Program-made: the position numbers and the translations under genes
The notes under the pieces: model-generated
Told to the model about the DNA's origin: nothing
Databases searched by the model: none
What the model saw: the letters and a program-made list of their open reading frames with translations, nothing else
Source of the DNA: Sclerurus mexicanus
Lineage: Eukaryota > Chordata > Aves > Passeriformes > Furnariidae
Assembly: GCA_013396755.1 (NCBI GenBank)
Contig: VWZF01003190.1
Span: 2,967,050 to 3,031,049, forward strand
Reading direction: 5' to 3'
DNA length: 64,000 nt
Shown: positions 56,701 to 64,000 of the stretch, piece after piece
Numbering within the stretch: position 1 is the stretch's first letter
How the letters are laid out: each line of letters starts with the position of its first letter

Positions 56701-57124
56701 TCCAGAAATCGCATTTTAATCATAGCACAAGTGCATTTCTCTATTCGCAGGACAATCTGAATAAAATCGTGCAGACAGAACAATTGCAAACATTGTACTG
56801 AAGACAGACTGCTTCCAGCCTCTCAGCACACTGTATACTCTACTCCTCTATTCTCTACACAGTCAAGTATACCGTAGCTTTTGGATTAAAGAAAATAACG
56901 CATAACAGCTCCTCACCTATTTTAGCAAAAACAGCTGGTGTGGCAACCGTCCTACGTTTCCCATCATCTGCGAGATTTGATGAGTTTCCTGTGCTAGGAA
57001 AGAGTTTTCCATTCCGAAAGACAATAAACTGTAGCTTGCAAGTGGAGTTATCAACAGATTGCCAGGCTGAAGACTGAGAGAAGACAGACCGTGGCAAATG
57101 AACTGAAGCTACTGCTACAGCATT
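7528..57124 (-). CDS. ADGRA3: ADGRA3 (GPR125) adhesion G-protein-coupled receptor, 3' seven coding exons (partial)
   Basis: Seen: seven minus-strand exons (57124..56917, 55991..55783, 46957..46830, 45966..45843, 37848..37703, 11973..11878, 8749..7528) join without a frame break into 2133 nt, 710 residues plus TAG. In order they encode the end of the GAIN region (about 1-139, GPS near 135), TM1 (about 158-179), TM2 (191-212), TM3 (224-247), TM4 (273-292), TM5 (313-337), a long third intracellular loop (338-396), TM6 (399-420), TM7 (425-447) and a 263-residue tail ending ETTV. Family knowledge: the subfamily A receptors ADGRA2 and ADGRA3 share this layout and a C-terminal PDZ motif that binds Dlg-type scaffolds; ADGRA3 is a plasma-membrane receptor linked to planar-polarity and Dishevelled signalling. 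The tail ending SDSTGNIKTGPWKNETTV fits ADGRA3 rather than ADGRA2, which ends LWKSETTV. The full protein is about 1300 residues, so over 40% is outside the window. Confidence 0.95.
8750..11877 (-). other. ADGRA3: ADGRA3 last intron (3.1 kb)
   Basis: The intron between the TM4 exon and the terminal exon, with gtaagta donor and ttgttttcag acceptor. It contains an old CR1 fragment at about 9805-10078. I see no other gene. Confidence 0.9.
9805..10078 (+). repeat. CR1 LINE fragment (old, 3' region)
   Basis: The plus strand runs through landmarks of the CR1 3' region in the right order: ggaagtaatgggcttaaact, gcagcaagaaaggtttagat, ggaatgaagtg, cctcagataagtaactgtca, ggaatggtttggatatagct, then gaccaggtgatctgtc and a final ttccagctctaaaaatgaca. 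Its divergence suggests an ancient copy. CR1 is the dominant retrotransposon of birds and other reptiles. Boundaries are approximate. Confidence 0.75.
11878..11973 (-). CDS. ADGRA3: ADGRA3 exon, TM4
   Basis: The smallest exon here, 96 nt, from acceptor tctctcaacag to donor gtaagta. It encodes [19 protein letters not shown] and NINNYGIEGNAPY: the fourth transmembrane helix and the first part of extracellular loop 2. ADGRA2 has [20 protein letters not shown] at the same place. The Tyr codon is split TA|T across the intron, giving PYCW with the loop cysteine supplied by the next exon. It is separated from the TM3 exon by an intron of 25.7 kb, the largest complete one in the window. Confidence 0.95.
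14842..15022 (-). repeat. MIR/CORE-SINE-like remnant
   Basis: The plus strand shows gcctgttgtacagatgagaa, ataaggagagattaaatg, tttaaggccacaagg and later aaacacaaggcatctctctc. This matches, in reverse complement, the MIR body (ttacagatgaggaaactgag ... ggttaagtaacttgcccaag). MIR-type SINEs are old enough to be shared by amniotes. Edges are uncertain, and a related CORE-SINE or LINE tail is possible. Confidence 0.55.
15754..16005 (+). other. Plus-strand open frame after a strong acceptor-like site; possible antisense transcript exon
   Basis: A long pyrimidine-rich run ending ctcattctgccag precedes TGGGCTGTC at about 15753, and an open frame follows to TAA at 16003-16005. The peptide (VTRANFICLCYSSTIEEHKG, CRRTGCDHDSCASKSLQIEK) resembles no family I know. 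The region is richer in GC than most of the intron. It may be a lncRNA exon antisense to ADGRA3, an old pseudogene piece, or chance. Confidence 0.15.
17116..17133. repeat. (TA)n microsatellite
   Basis: Nine uninterrupted TA units inside the large intron. Confidence 0.9.
18045..18245 (-). repeat. MIR/CORE-SINE-like remnant
   Basis: The plus strand reads agctttgcaaacattaatta, cttcataatgtccttgtgag, then ttccatttagaggcagacac and aaaagattaagaaaagtctc. This is the order expected from an inverted MIR (gctttacatgtattaactca, ctcacaacaaccctatgagg, ccattttacagatgaggaaa, ggttaagtaacttgccc). Heavily diverged. Confidence 0.5.
19023..19083 (-). repeat. CR1 LINE 3' end, short and relatively young
   Basis: The plus strand contains agaatcatagaatcagctgg, gttggaagagacctctgaga and tcatcaagtccaacc, the reverse complement of the avian CR1 3' terminus with its ATTCTATGATTCT tail. 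Only about 60 nt remain, a typical 5' truncation. It is much less diverged than the other CR1 pieces here and is the best single marker of an avian genome. Confidence 0.85.
22946..22961. repeat. Poly(T) run (16)
   Basis: Sixteen T in a row within the large intron; no adjacent SINE body recognised. Confidence 0.85.
27602..28045 (-). repeat. CR1 LINE fragment (old)
   Basis: The plus strand carries inverted CR1 landmarks: atcaggaggtcacctagtcc, gcttccacagcctcccaggt, aatctgttttaattgccagc, tagtttcctaatacttacct, and further on cagcttttcctcacaagact. They match the reverse of the CR1 3' region in order. The inner part is more diverged, so the right edge is approximate. Confidence 0.7.
28809..28924. 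repeat. AT-rich TAGTAAT/TAATATTA degenerate tandem patch
   Basis: About 115 nt built almost only from taatatta, attagtaata and tagtaat units, with several short inverted copies (taatattactaatatta-like). It looks like an expanded and then mutated simple repeat able to form AT hairpins. Confidence 0.7.
37045..37082. repeat. (TTTTG)n / poly(T) tract
   Basis: tttgttttgttttgttttg followed by a run of T just upstream of the TM3 exon region on the plus strand. Simple low-complexity sequence. Confidence 0.8.
37703..37848 (-). CDS. ADGRA3: ADGRA3 exon, TM3 and intracellular loop 2
   Basis: A 146-nt exon from an acceptor with an eight-T tract (ttttttttag) to donor gtatgg. It encodes [20 protein letters not shown], the third transmembrane helix, then RNIYKQVTKKPQPCQNSDQP and SYPKQPLLR, an unusually proline- and glutamine-rich second intracellular loop. 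ADGRA2 carries [20 protein letters not shown] at this position. The helix ends in RNIYKQ; family A and B G-protein motifs such as DRY are not present, as expected for this subfamily. The terminal AG joins the next exon to complete Arg-Phe-Tyr. Confidence 0.95.
39840..40640 (+). mobile_element. Probable solo LTR of an avian ERVL-type endogenous retrovirus (degraded)
   Basis: The stretch is richer in GC than its surroundings. The run gttgggaatagggccaaaat, actgctgggatcactcaacg, ggctgaacctgtccttccct and ctccacagggacatctgttg, then gggtaagaaacg, resembles the R/U5-side sequence I know from bird ERVL LTRs; the AT-rich follow-up with attagtagattgctttaggc also fits. No gag, pol or env coding sequence is visible beside it, so it would be a solo LTR. 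Ends and target-site duplication are not resolved. The call rests on memory of the family and needs a repeat-library comparison. Confidence 0.4.
43093..43114. repeat. Poly(T) run (22) with adjoining GT repeat
   Basis: Twenty-two T followed by gtgtgtgtg. Read on the minus strand this is an A tail, as a SINE or retrocopy would leave, but no element body is recognisable next to it. Confidence 0.8.
44034..44047. repeat. (TG)n microsatellite
   Basis: Seven TG units, followed by gggtgt. Confidence 0.8.
44118..44162 (+). repeat. CR1 LINE 3' tail fragment
   Basis: tgtgggtcccttccaactca followed by gaatattttgtgac is the sense 3' end of CR1 (ggtcccttccaacycarnatattctgtga). Short, 5' truncated. Confidence 0.65.
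45843..45966 (-). CDS. ADGRA3: ADGRA3 exon, intracellular loop 1 and TM2
   Basis: A 124-nt exon from acceptor ...tttcaacag to donor gtaagt. After the split Ser it reads TIRISRKGWHMLLNFCFH and then TALTFAVFAGG, the second transmembrane helix, then INRIKYPIICQA. ADGRA2 has SIRVSRKGWHMLLNLCFH in the same position. The Arg/Lys cluster is the first intracellular loop. The Cys in IICQA sits at the extracellular top of TM3 and is the usual partner for the second extracellular loop cysteine in class B2 receptors, here the Cys of PYCW encoded in the last exon. Confidence 0.95.
45967..46829 (-). other. ADGRA3: ADGRA3 intron (863 bp) between TM1 and TM2 exons
   Basis: A short intron with GT-AG ends. 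I see no repeat or gene in it. Confidence 0.9.
46830..46957 (-). CDS. ADGRA3: ADGRA3 exon, pre-TM1 linker and TM1
   Basis: A 128-nt exon from acceptor tttctccacag to donor gtaaga. It encodes DFKTVLSFPQYPGEFLHP followed by the hydrophobic helix VVYACTAVMLLCLFASIITY and the first intracellular residues IVHH. ADGRA2 has [27 protein letters not shown] at the same place, so TM1 identity is certain. The last two bases (AG) join the first base of the next exon to make the Ser of HHS. The exon is phase 0 at its start, following the ATG that closes the GPS exon. Confidence 0.95.
46958..55782 (-). other. ADGRA3: ADGRA3 intron (8.8 kb) between GPS and TM1 exons
   Basis: Mostly unique AT-rich sequence with one CR1 fragment at about 50585-50760. 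A small tandem duplication of gcattttgaa lies near 53611-53632. No other exon recognised. Confidence 0.85.
50585..50760 (+). repeat. CR1 LINE fragment (internal 3' part)
   Basis: The plus strand shows gggaagtgattattcccttc, tattcaccacttgtgagccc, tgtgttcagttttgggcact, then cagaaagacattgatgaatt and ggaaggagcccagtagaagc. These follow the CR1 consensus in order (gtgattattcccctctactc ... tggagcgagtccagaggagg). The 148-codon minus-strand frame over it is a by-product. Confidence 0.7.
55783..55991 (-). CDS. ADGRA3: ADGRA3 exon, end of GAIN domain with degenerate GPS
   Basis: A 209-nt exon from acceptor ctcttgcag to donor gtaagt. It begins DGCSFGNLTSPLTIGLRHFA and ends THFSNFAVLM. The block AAFWDFDL...GGWWGEGC...NITT...THFSNFAVLM is the GPCR proteolysis site region: both Trp positions and the GC cysteine are present, and HFS sits where the cleavage triad H-L-T/S normally lies. 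The first GPS cysteine is Ala, as in ADGRA2, and the usual last Cys-X-His cysteine is Ser. The segment just after FAVLM leads into TM1, so the tethered-agonist (Stachel) peptide would start at SNFAVLM. NLTS and NITT are possible glycosylation sequons. Whether autoproteolysis occurs cannot be read from sequence. Confidence 0.93.
55992..56916 (-). other. ADGRA3: ADGRA3 intron (925 bp) between GAIN and GPS exons
   Basis: A short intron with gtgagg donor and cttgcag acceptor. I see nothing else in it. Confidence 0.9.
56917..57124 (-). CDS. ADGRA3: ADGRA3 exon, GAIN domain (first exon in window)
   Basis: This 208-nt exon starts in phase 0 after acceptor ...cattgtacag and ends one base into a codon before donor gtgagg. 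It encodes 69 residues beginning NAVAVASVHLPRSVF and ending VATPAVFAKI. The matching ADGRA2 stretch reads NSVALASIQLPPSLF and VATPVIFA, so the alignment to subfamily A receptors is direct. The segment also contains CKLQFIVFRNGKLFP, the strand-rich core of the GAIN fold, which lies outside the cell and packs around the GPS. An NST and an NSS sequon are visible and could carry N-glycans. The exon upstream should end in phase 0; I found none in 57125-64000. Confidence 0.93.
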
Positions 57125-59900
57125 CTGTACAATGAGAAAAAAAAAGAAACATTTAAAATGCAAATCACAACAGGGTTGCTTTCATGATGTTTTAAACTCC
57201 AGTACAAGAAATGTATGCTGCCTTTCTTTTCCAACAGACTGGAAGCAACCAAAGAAGCACGGGCTGTAACCATGGGAATAGGATTGGTACAGTGCATATT
57301 AAAAGGGAAAAGGTTTTGATTGAATGTGAGAGTCTATATGGTCAAGCTCCCTGCTGCAGAGGTGAGAATGGTTCTTACCGTGCCTGCTAGAGGGTCCATC
57401 AACACTGCAGATCTGATTTAAAGAGACAACCTCTACCAGGTTTTCTCCTTCACTTAAAATAGAATCAGACAACTTACATTAAAACATTTCTCCAACAGGG
57501 TACTTAAAGAGTATAAAAATAATTTTATTATTAAAAAAAATTACATCTGCAGAGAACTGCAAGTGCAGTAAACAACACATTTTATGAATATGTTTTTCTT
57601 GCTTCATATAAGGAAAATCAGTTAACTATGTTTCAGTAATACAGGATTAAAAATATTACAAACACTAATATAAAAAAAGAAAAGACGGCACTGGGAGAAA
57701 ATGAATGAAGACTGTCAGATCACTATAATGGCTTTGAGTCGTGAGTGTGTTATACACCCGTTTACAAGCAGATAATTCCCTTACAGCAGAGCTATAAAAT
57801 CCACCAAACATTGTGTTCTGAGGACTTCACTCATCAAGCAATTTTTTTTCCTGACAAAGTAGCAAACTAATCATTAAAGGCTGAGGTATTTACAAGGAAT
57901 AACAAATGATGAGCAATGGGAAAATAAACAGGGAGTCTGTCCTGAGCCTTGAAGTGAAAAGTGTATGTATTTAAAAACAAACAAACTACAAAATGTTCTA
58001 ATTTGCATTTCCCCCAAGGGCAGAGTATGGCTCTGTGCACATAATTTACATAGATTATCATAGTTTACTCATAGCACATGTGCACTACCTCTTTCAGAAG
58101 TAAAACAATAATCTTCACAATCATATAAACAAACATGACATTAATATACACACATGTGCTGGGAGAAATATACATGTGAAAGATAAAAGGTACAATAGAG
58201 ATCAGCAAACTAAAATGAATATGAGAAGCATCTAGTGACCACATGATAAATATGGGAGAAAAGCATGAGTAGTCTGTGATGTCATTTGGATGCTTAAATA
58301 AACAGATAAATACTTGTGTACAATTTTCTTGTATATGTATATATACATGTATATTTTGGGAAAGTTTCTGATTTTAACAATAAAAATGCCAAAAAATCAT
58401 TTTCTATGTCAGTATTCAAGCTAGGTGAGGCTGCTTATTAAAAACACTCAGGAAAAAAGAGCATATAGCAAAGAAAGCATTTCTATTTTATATTTTTAAA
58501 TTACTATGAAGGCTTTAATTGGAATTAACTGAGCTAAACATCAAGCACTCATCCTTAGATTGTTTCCACTGCCTAATTCACTAAAGCTGTTATAATTGAC
58601 TTTATCTCATGCTTCTGAAAAAGACATATTTTACTCTATGATATCCTGAAGTATCTGCATATGCTGAACCTCTCATGATATAATTTTGACCATAAAAGTA
58701 TTATCAATAAGTATGCACAGAGTTCTTCAGAAGTGTCATTTGTCAAATCCCAGATCACTGTTCAGGACTTATCTGGAGATGTACAGAAGTGTAAGAGAAG
58801 TTACACTGTGATTAACTTCACATTTATACTGGATTTTTATCATTATTCTGTGCTGGAAAAAGCAATAACGATGACATATTAAATTACACTAATTAGTCAT
58901 TATACACAAAAAGAGAAGGCTAGAAGCATATGAATAAGCTTATGATAATGAAACCAACAGCTAAAGGCACTGGGTTAAGCAACAGTGTGTTATGACTTGA
59001 CAAAAGCAGTCCTTCACAAACCAGAGAAAACAGGTTTATAGCACTTCTGCTAAGAGAGGAAATCATCTAATTTATTGTGGTTTTCTAATTTCTTCTCCAC
59101 TGGGACTTATTGGTACTAATAGGAGAAAATAATGGTGTAGACAGAACTTGTGTGTGAGATTGAGGAGGTGCAGAGAAGAGGCTGCACACACCTGGAGCAC
59201 AGGTAGCTTGCGTGCAGGTCTGATGGCAGGTAACGCAGCTGGGGAAAGACCACACAGAGACCCTTCAGTACCCAGCATGAAAGGCAGGAACCTGATCATC
59301 GTTCCCCAAACCTTACCCACAGATTACAGCTTTGCATCACAGGGGCAAAGTTGAACACATTGAAGAAAAGCTGCACACAACCTACAAATGGAATTAGTGT
59401 GGACTGGTTGCACTGCTCGCGCTGACTGAACAAATCTCAAACATGCAGCAACATAAAATTATTTGTTTGTTATTTCAATTTGTTTTGAATGCAGGCAGTC
59501 TGGGATGGGGCTATTCCTTGACTTCAAAAATGTACATATAAAGTCAAACTACTCATTGCACATCAAATATTTACTTTACTCAGAAATTTCTCAAAATTAA
59601 ACATCCAACTGTCTGCTACAGCAACATGCCTGCCAACAAGATCCTGTGCTAGGATATTAATGCACACAGTGAGAGAGCCCACATATTCACAATGATGTTT
59701 AAAAATATGAATAAATATTTGTGAACAATTTTTTCATCTAAGATGTGTGAGAATTTTCAATAGTATTACTCATTATTTGTAGGAGAGGGATGATAAGAGC
59801 ACTAAGGCAATCCCTGTTACTGTGGTAGAGCATGGATGGAGCCTGACTGGAGGTTCACTCTTGGATTCTGCTAATCTTATGCGTGGTGAAAAATAAATCA

Positions 59901-59965
59901 GTTCCACACTCTTGCCTCAGTTTCCCTCTCACTTTGTGAAATAAAAATGATGGTATTTATTACAA
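59901..59965 (+). repeat. MIR-like SINE remnant
   Basis: ttgcctcagtttccctctca followed by ctttgtgaaataaaaatgat matches the sense MIR core (tgcctcagtttcctcatctgtaaaatggggataat). Short and diverged. Confidence 0.45.
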
Positions 59966-62900
59966 GATGCTCCAGAGTTCAGAGATGAAACATAATATTG
60001 TAACAGATAGCAACATCAAATTTTGAGTCAAAGACTCTGCTTCAGATGCTTCAAAATACACATAATTCATCTCATTTTAAAATTTTTTATTTGAGCATCA
60101 AATTACCACATCACATAAGAACTAGTATTTCTGAGCATGCTAGTGGCAGCATCTCAGCGCAGCATGTCTGAGAGGGGAGAAAGAGCAATAGAGACAGAAA
60201 CATCTTAGGAGCTGCAGCTTTACAGTGACATAGGTCAGTACTGGCATCTCATATTTTCCCTGGGAAAGCTTAGAGTTTGTGTCAGCAATTCACTACTCAG
60301 GATTTAGACATTCTATGAGTGTTTTCAAAACAGAATGTCAATAATCCTGTCATGACTCCATTTCACTTTTAGTCCTATTAACTGGATTGTACTGGCATTG
60401 ATTAGAAAAAGGAAATCGTGAACATAGTGCAGAGTCTTCTAAGCAATACTTTCCTGCTGAAAAATGCCACTGTTTTAAAATGAAAGCTATCCACAGACAT
60501 CCACCCATTTGCACATAAATACGATAGTAATGCTGCAAATTTCAAACCCTCTCAGATATCTTCCATGTCATCTGCCCAGATATTTGGAAATCTGCTGTAT
60601 GACCTGCCGCCACAGAAAGAGGGCTTATCAGCTCTAAACCAGCTCTGAGGATTTTCTGGGAGGGCTCCTAGGACTCCTAGATTCTAAGACTGCTTGGAAG
60701 CTGATCAACTTTCCAAAAAGCCAAATGAAAGTTGGAATCATAATTTGGATAGTACAGTTTTATAAGTAGTTTTGAAGATTCATATTTTTTTTCCAGTTCA
60801 GAGCTATTTCTCTCTGTGTGTGGAATTTTTCAAAATATCTGAGACACCAAAACAGCACTAAAAAATCCAAATGGATCCTAAAAGTTTTAAATTTGAATGG
60901 AAAATCTCATCCTAAAGAGGAAATGGTCCTCAAGATATTGAGAGCTATGGCCTCTTGGCATTCTTGCAACTCATGCATGTGTGACCCTTACTAAAAATGT
61001 TTTAAGGGAAAAATGAAAGATTTAAAGTGAAGTTTTTCCCCAGGCAATTTTATTCTGGTAGCAGTCCATTCCTTATAATCAATGCTAGCATTTAGAAGGA
61101 GTTTTTAAGTGTTTAGGAAAGACAGCCTCTTGCCTTAGGTGCCTTTGTGATGTTTGCCCTTCTACTTTCATAATTCTTTTAAGAGACCTGCTCCCATTTG
61201 CAGTACCACTTTCCCATTACCATGTTTTATTTGTCTAAAGTCTAGCATAATATTGGGAAACCACACTCATTATCAAACAATGATTATCAAGAAACATACT
61301 TGCAAACCACTGTGGAATGACATAAATCAAATTATTTTCAGTAGGTCTTCCTTGTGTATGCTTTGATTCTAGATTGATACCGAGTTCAGGCACAGTATTT
61401 CTGTTTGATATAAAATATATTTCATAGGAAACCATCCCATGTGGAGTCCTCAGAAGAGTCATAAGGTATATTTTTCCAGTCAGCAATTTCCTTAACTTAA
61501 AAACCAGCACCCAAACAGGTCAAAGGAAATCTGGAGCGGACAAAAAATGAGTAAATGAATTCAACTGAACACCTGGCAGAGAACTTGAAAAGCACCTCCA
61601 CTGTTTCCAGATTTTAAAGAATCTGACAAGGTGTTGTAGAGATTCAGATGCAAAACACCATATATTAGATTATTAAAGATACAGGGGCATTGCCAAAATA
61701 GGCACAAGCCATATAAAGTCACAGTAGCAGTAAACAAAAAGTAGAAACTAAGCTCCACGGGTAGTAGTCTATATTACTAAATATGGACTGACTGAGCTAA
61801 CAGTGTGGTCATCATAATAAAATCAAGCAAATAAATTATTTATACATAGACAATAGATTTTATTTAGTCCCTCAAATACGACAGCAGATTCTTAGAAGCA
61901 ACTGAAGATTTCAGTTTGGGATTTATGTTATGGGTTTAGTGGTTAACATAACAAAAAAAAAAAAGGTAAAATGTTTTTTTAGCTGTCTCTGCTGGTAGGT
62001 ATTTGACAACAATTATCTCAGCACAAGATAGATGAGGTAAGGACAGGTACTTGGCCCAGCACTGTGAGGCTTTAGGAAGTCTGTACATGAGTTCTGATCT
62101 ATTTTTCCCACAGCAAAAGTATCAACAAAAAGCCCCCAAAATTTAGACTACCTGGGAAAATACCAAATACAGGTTCTGCAAAAAGAATGGAAACAATACC
62201 AGTCTGAATATACAAGACAAACAATTTTCCAGGTGCTAAAACAGATTGGATTTCTTCTTTTTTTCCAGTGGGATGATACCAAGCAAGGAAAGTAGGAGTT
62301 CCCCAACCGTGTTACCTTATCTACATAATCTTGCTCCTAACTTGTAATGGTTTAACTACCCTTTTTAGAGTGCTATTTAAACACCAGTCTGGAAAGGCTC
62401 AGGGATGACTAGTAAGTGAAAAGAAGAATTTATATAGATTCCCAGGGAGAAATGAAGCAGTACCTCCAAAAATGCAACATAAAATCACCTGGATATTGAG
62501 ATGAAATTGCTAAACATTTTGGCATTATTATGTGCTAAAGTCATTATGCAGTGATGCTCAGTCCACATCCATCTCAGTATCTGGAAAACTAACTACGAAG
62601 TCCCAGATAACTTTGTTCTAGCATGCACAGAAGTTGGTTTAATACACAGTGAAAATGTGGCATCAACAGGAAATATAGGCAAATGATATAAAAAGTTACA
62701 AAACAATCTTAATGTTTAAATTTCTCACTAATTAATAATAAAAAGTCTTCTAAAGTCATGCTACAGAAATGTTAGATTTAGAAAACAGCATGGAAATTTT
62801 AGAAAAACTGTAATATAAAATGATCTGGAAAACCTGATCATCACTAATCCTTTTATAATAAAAGTAAAAAAATAAAAGTAGTCTCCACATTAGGATTTCA

Positions 62901-63405
62901 TATTTTATACCCGAAACCTGGAAAACTCAGGAAATTAATTGATAAAAGTTAGTGGGACTTACAAGAGCAAGAAAGGATAAGCAAACCAAAAACAACAATG
63001 AGTAAAATCAGAAAGACTATGAAAAAGGAAAAAAACCCCACTGATCAGTGAAACAAAATAGCATTTTAAGTTTCAAGAAATGGATGGGTACAGTGATAAC
63101 TGCCTCAAACATTTTACCTACAGCAGTTAAGTTCTTCAGATCTATATTAAAAAGACAAGAAAAGAAGTAGAGCTGCCTTGTCGAAAGAATCAGGTAATAC
63201 ATTTTTTATTTAACCTCAGTGAAAGTGTTGATGTTTACATGGAGGCAATGTTACAATTAACAAGGAGAAGAAGAATATAAAAATTACCATAAATGTCAAT
63301 GCAAGTTCAATAAGATCCAACCATTTTCATAAAAGTCTTTGTCAGAATTGACACATAAAATCAAAGGACAATCCAAATTTCCTTTTTTTTTTTTTTGTTT
63401 GTTTT

Positions 63406-63427
63406 GGGGGTGGAGGGTGGGGAGGGG
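63406..63427 (+). other. G-quadruplex-forming motif next to a poly(T) tract
   Basis: Four G runs of 5, 3, 4 and 4 with loops of 4, 1 and 1 nt, directly after cttttttttttttttgtttgtttt. The G-rich strand is the template for ADGRA3 transcription. It fits the standard G4 pattern; function unknown. Confidence 0.7.
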
Positions 63428-63927
63428 TGTCTATAAAGTTGGTCATAAAACAATGAGCGTGCTGCAAAATGACCTGCAGTAAGGGTGAATGAGTGAAGAA
63501 GTCTGGCATGTAGAAAATGGTATAGACTTATGCACAAATGAACAAATTTATTATACAGTTTTCAACTCACAGCTGCTGCTGCCATATTGGTCTCCTCCTG
63601 TGTCTAAAGACAGGCTGCTTTCGAAGAGTCCAAAAGAGTTGACCAGTAAATAGCATGAAAAATATGGTGTCCTTCAGACACTTTATATAGACCACCTAGA
63701 GTTTCTTATGCATTCATGTGTTAGTCCTCCAAACCACAGGTCAGAATTTAGGACTTCTTAATTCATGCATTCATGAAAATATGGTCAGAAAATACGATAT
63801 TTTTTTTCCTAAGAAAACAAAAATATGCACAAATCTATATGCAACAACTGACCTGTTAGTCTGCAATTGTGAGGGAAGAGACCAAAAAAAAAACCCAAAG
63901 GAAAAAAAGAAATCCAAGAATACAAAG

Positions 63928-64000
63928 GGAGACAGCACAGGCTTACCAAAGGTAAATAATGCCAGACCCAAATGATACTTTTCCTCGATAACTATTTTTC
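63928..64000 (+). repeat. CR1 LINE fragment running off the window end
   Basis: gacagcacaggcttaccaaa then ggtaaataatgccagaccca resembles the CR1 coding-end segment (agcatggcttcaccaagggcaaatcctgcctgacca). The rest lies beyond 64000. Confidence 0.45.

Larger units (their letters stand above)
57125..64000 (-). other. ADGRA3: ADGRA3 intron, partial (at least 6.9 kb)
   Basis: Lies upstream of the first visible exon in gene sense. I looked for the expected exon ending in phase 0 before NAVAVAS and found none, so the intron probably extends past the window end. It contains a MIR-like piece near 59901-59965, a T-run and G-rich tract at 63383-63427, and a CR1 piece from about 63928 to the end. Confidence 0.7.

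Noticed and set aside
57379..57412. A 34-nt minus-strand microexon (strong gtaaga donor, aaatcag acceptor) upstream of the first ADGRA3 exon
   Set aside because: The 11-residue reading SAVLMDPLAGT does not resemble the subfamily sequence expected just before NAVAVAS (ADGRA2 has SSFHIK), and the acceptor is weak.
58335..58348. 14-bp perfect palindrome of alternating AT/GC letters (atgtatatatacat)
   Set aside because: Low-complexity TA-rich tract; such palindromes arise readily by chance.
59072..59354. Open frames on both strands in a GC-richer patch
   Set aside because: Neither matches ADGRA3 upstream domains or any family I know, and neither is bounded by convincing splice sites in the right phase.
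62000..62100. MIR-like words (gataggtaaggacaggtacttgg-type)
   Set aside because: Too short and diverged to separate from chance.
63771..63971. Minus-strand open frame with a gtaagc donor-like site near 63942
   Set aside because: Joined to the next known exon it breaks frame, and the plus strand looks like a CR1 segment.
1..64000. tRNA, rRNA, CRISPR arrays, bacterial-style promoters or operons
   Set aside because: None seen; the window is an intron-rich vertebrate locus.

Overview
This is a vertebrate nuclear genome window, AT-rich and gene-poor. It is almost certainly from a bird: the recognisable repeats are mostly CR1 LINE fragments, one with the 3' tail typical of avian CR1, plus a few very old MIR/CORE-SINE-like remnants and one probable ERVL-type LTR. 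I cannot name the species. There is no bacterial-style gene organisation, CRISPR array or operon.

One protein-coding gene is clearly supported. It runs right to left on the minus strand and is the 3' half of ADGRA3 (GPR125), an adhesion G-protein-coupled receptor. Seven consecutive exons at 57124..56917, 55991..55783, 46957..46830, 45966..45843, 37848..37703, 11973..11878 and 8749..7528 join in frame with canonical GT-AG boundaries. Together they give 710 residues: the C-terminal part of the GAIN region, a degenerate GPS motif, seven transmembrane helices, and a long Cys-, His- and Ser-rich cytoplasmic tail ending in the PDZ-binding motif ETTV. The N-terminal leucine-rich repeats, Ig domain, hormone-receptor domain, promoter and 5' exons lie beyond position 64000.

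Layout: 1-4200 is downstream flank, with one unexplained coding-like stretch at 3173-3398 on the minus strand. 4200-7527 is the probable long 3' UTR plus flank, with candidate poly(A) signals near 7457 and 4214. 7528-57124 holds the seven exons and six complete introns of 0.86 to 25.7 kb. 57125-64000 is part of a further intron. The introns hold CR1 and SINE fragments, simple repeats, a probable LTR near 39.8-40.6 kb and a G-quadruplex motif near 63.4 kb. Several stretches might be conserved regulatory elements or antisense noncoding transcripts, but this cannot be proved from sequence alone.

I found no convincing undescribed molecular system. The points most worth a second look are the unassigned coding-like terminal exon at 3173-3398, the cysteine-poor GPS of the receptor, and the apparent choice between short and long 3' UTRs.
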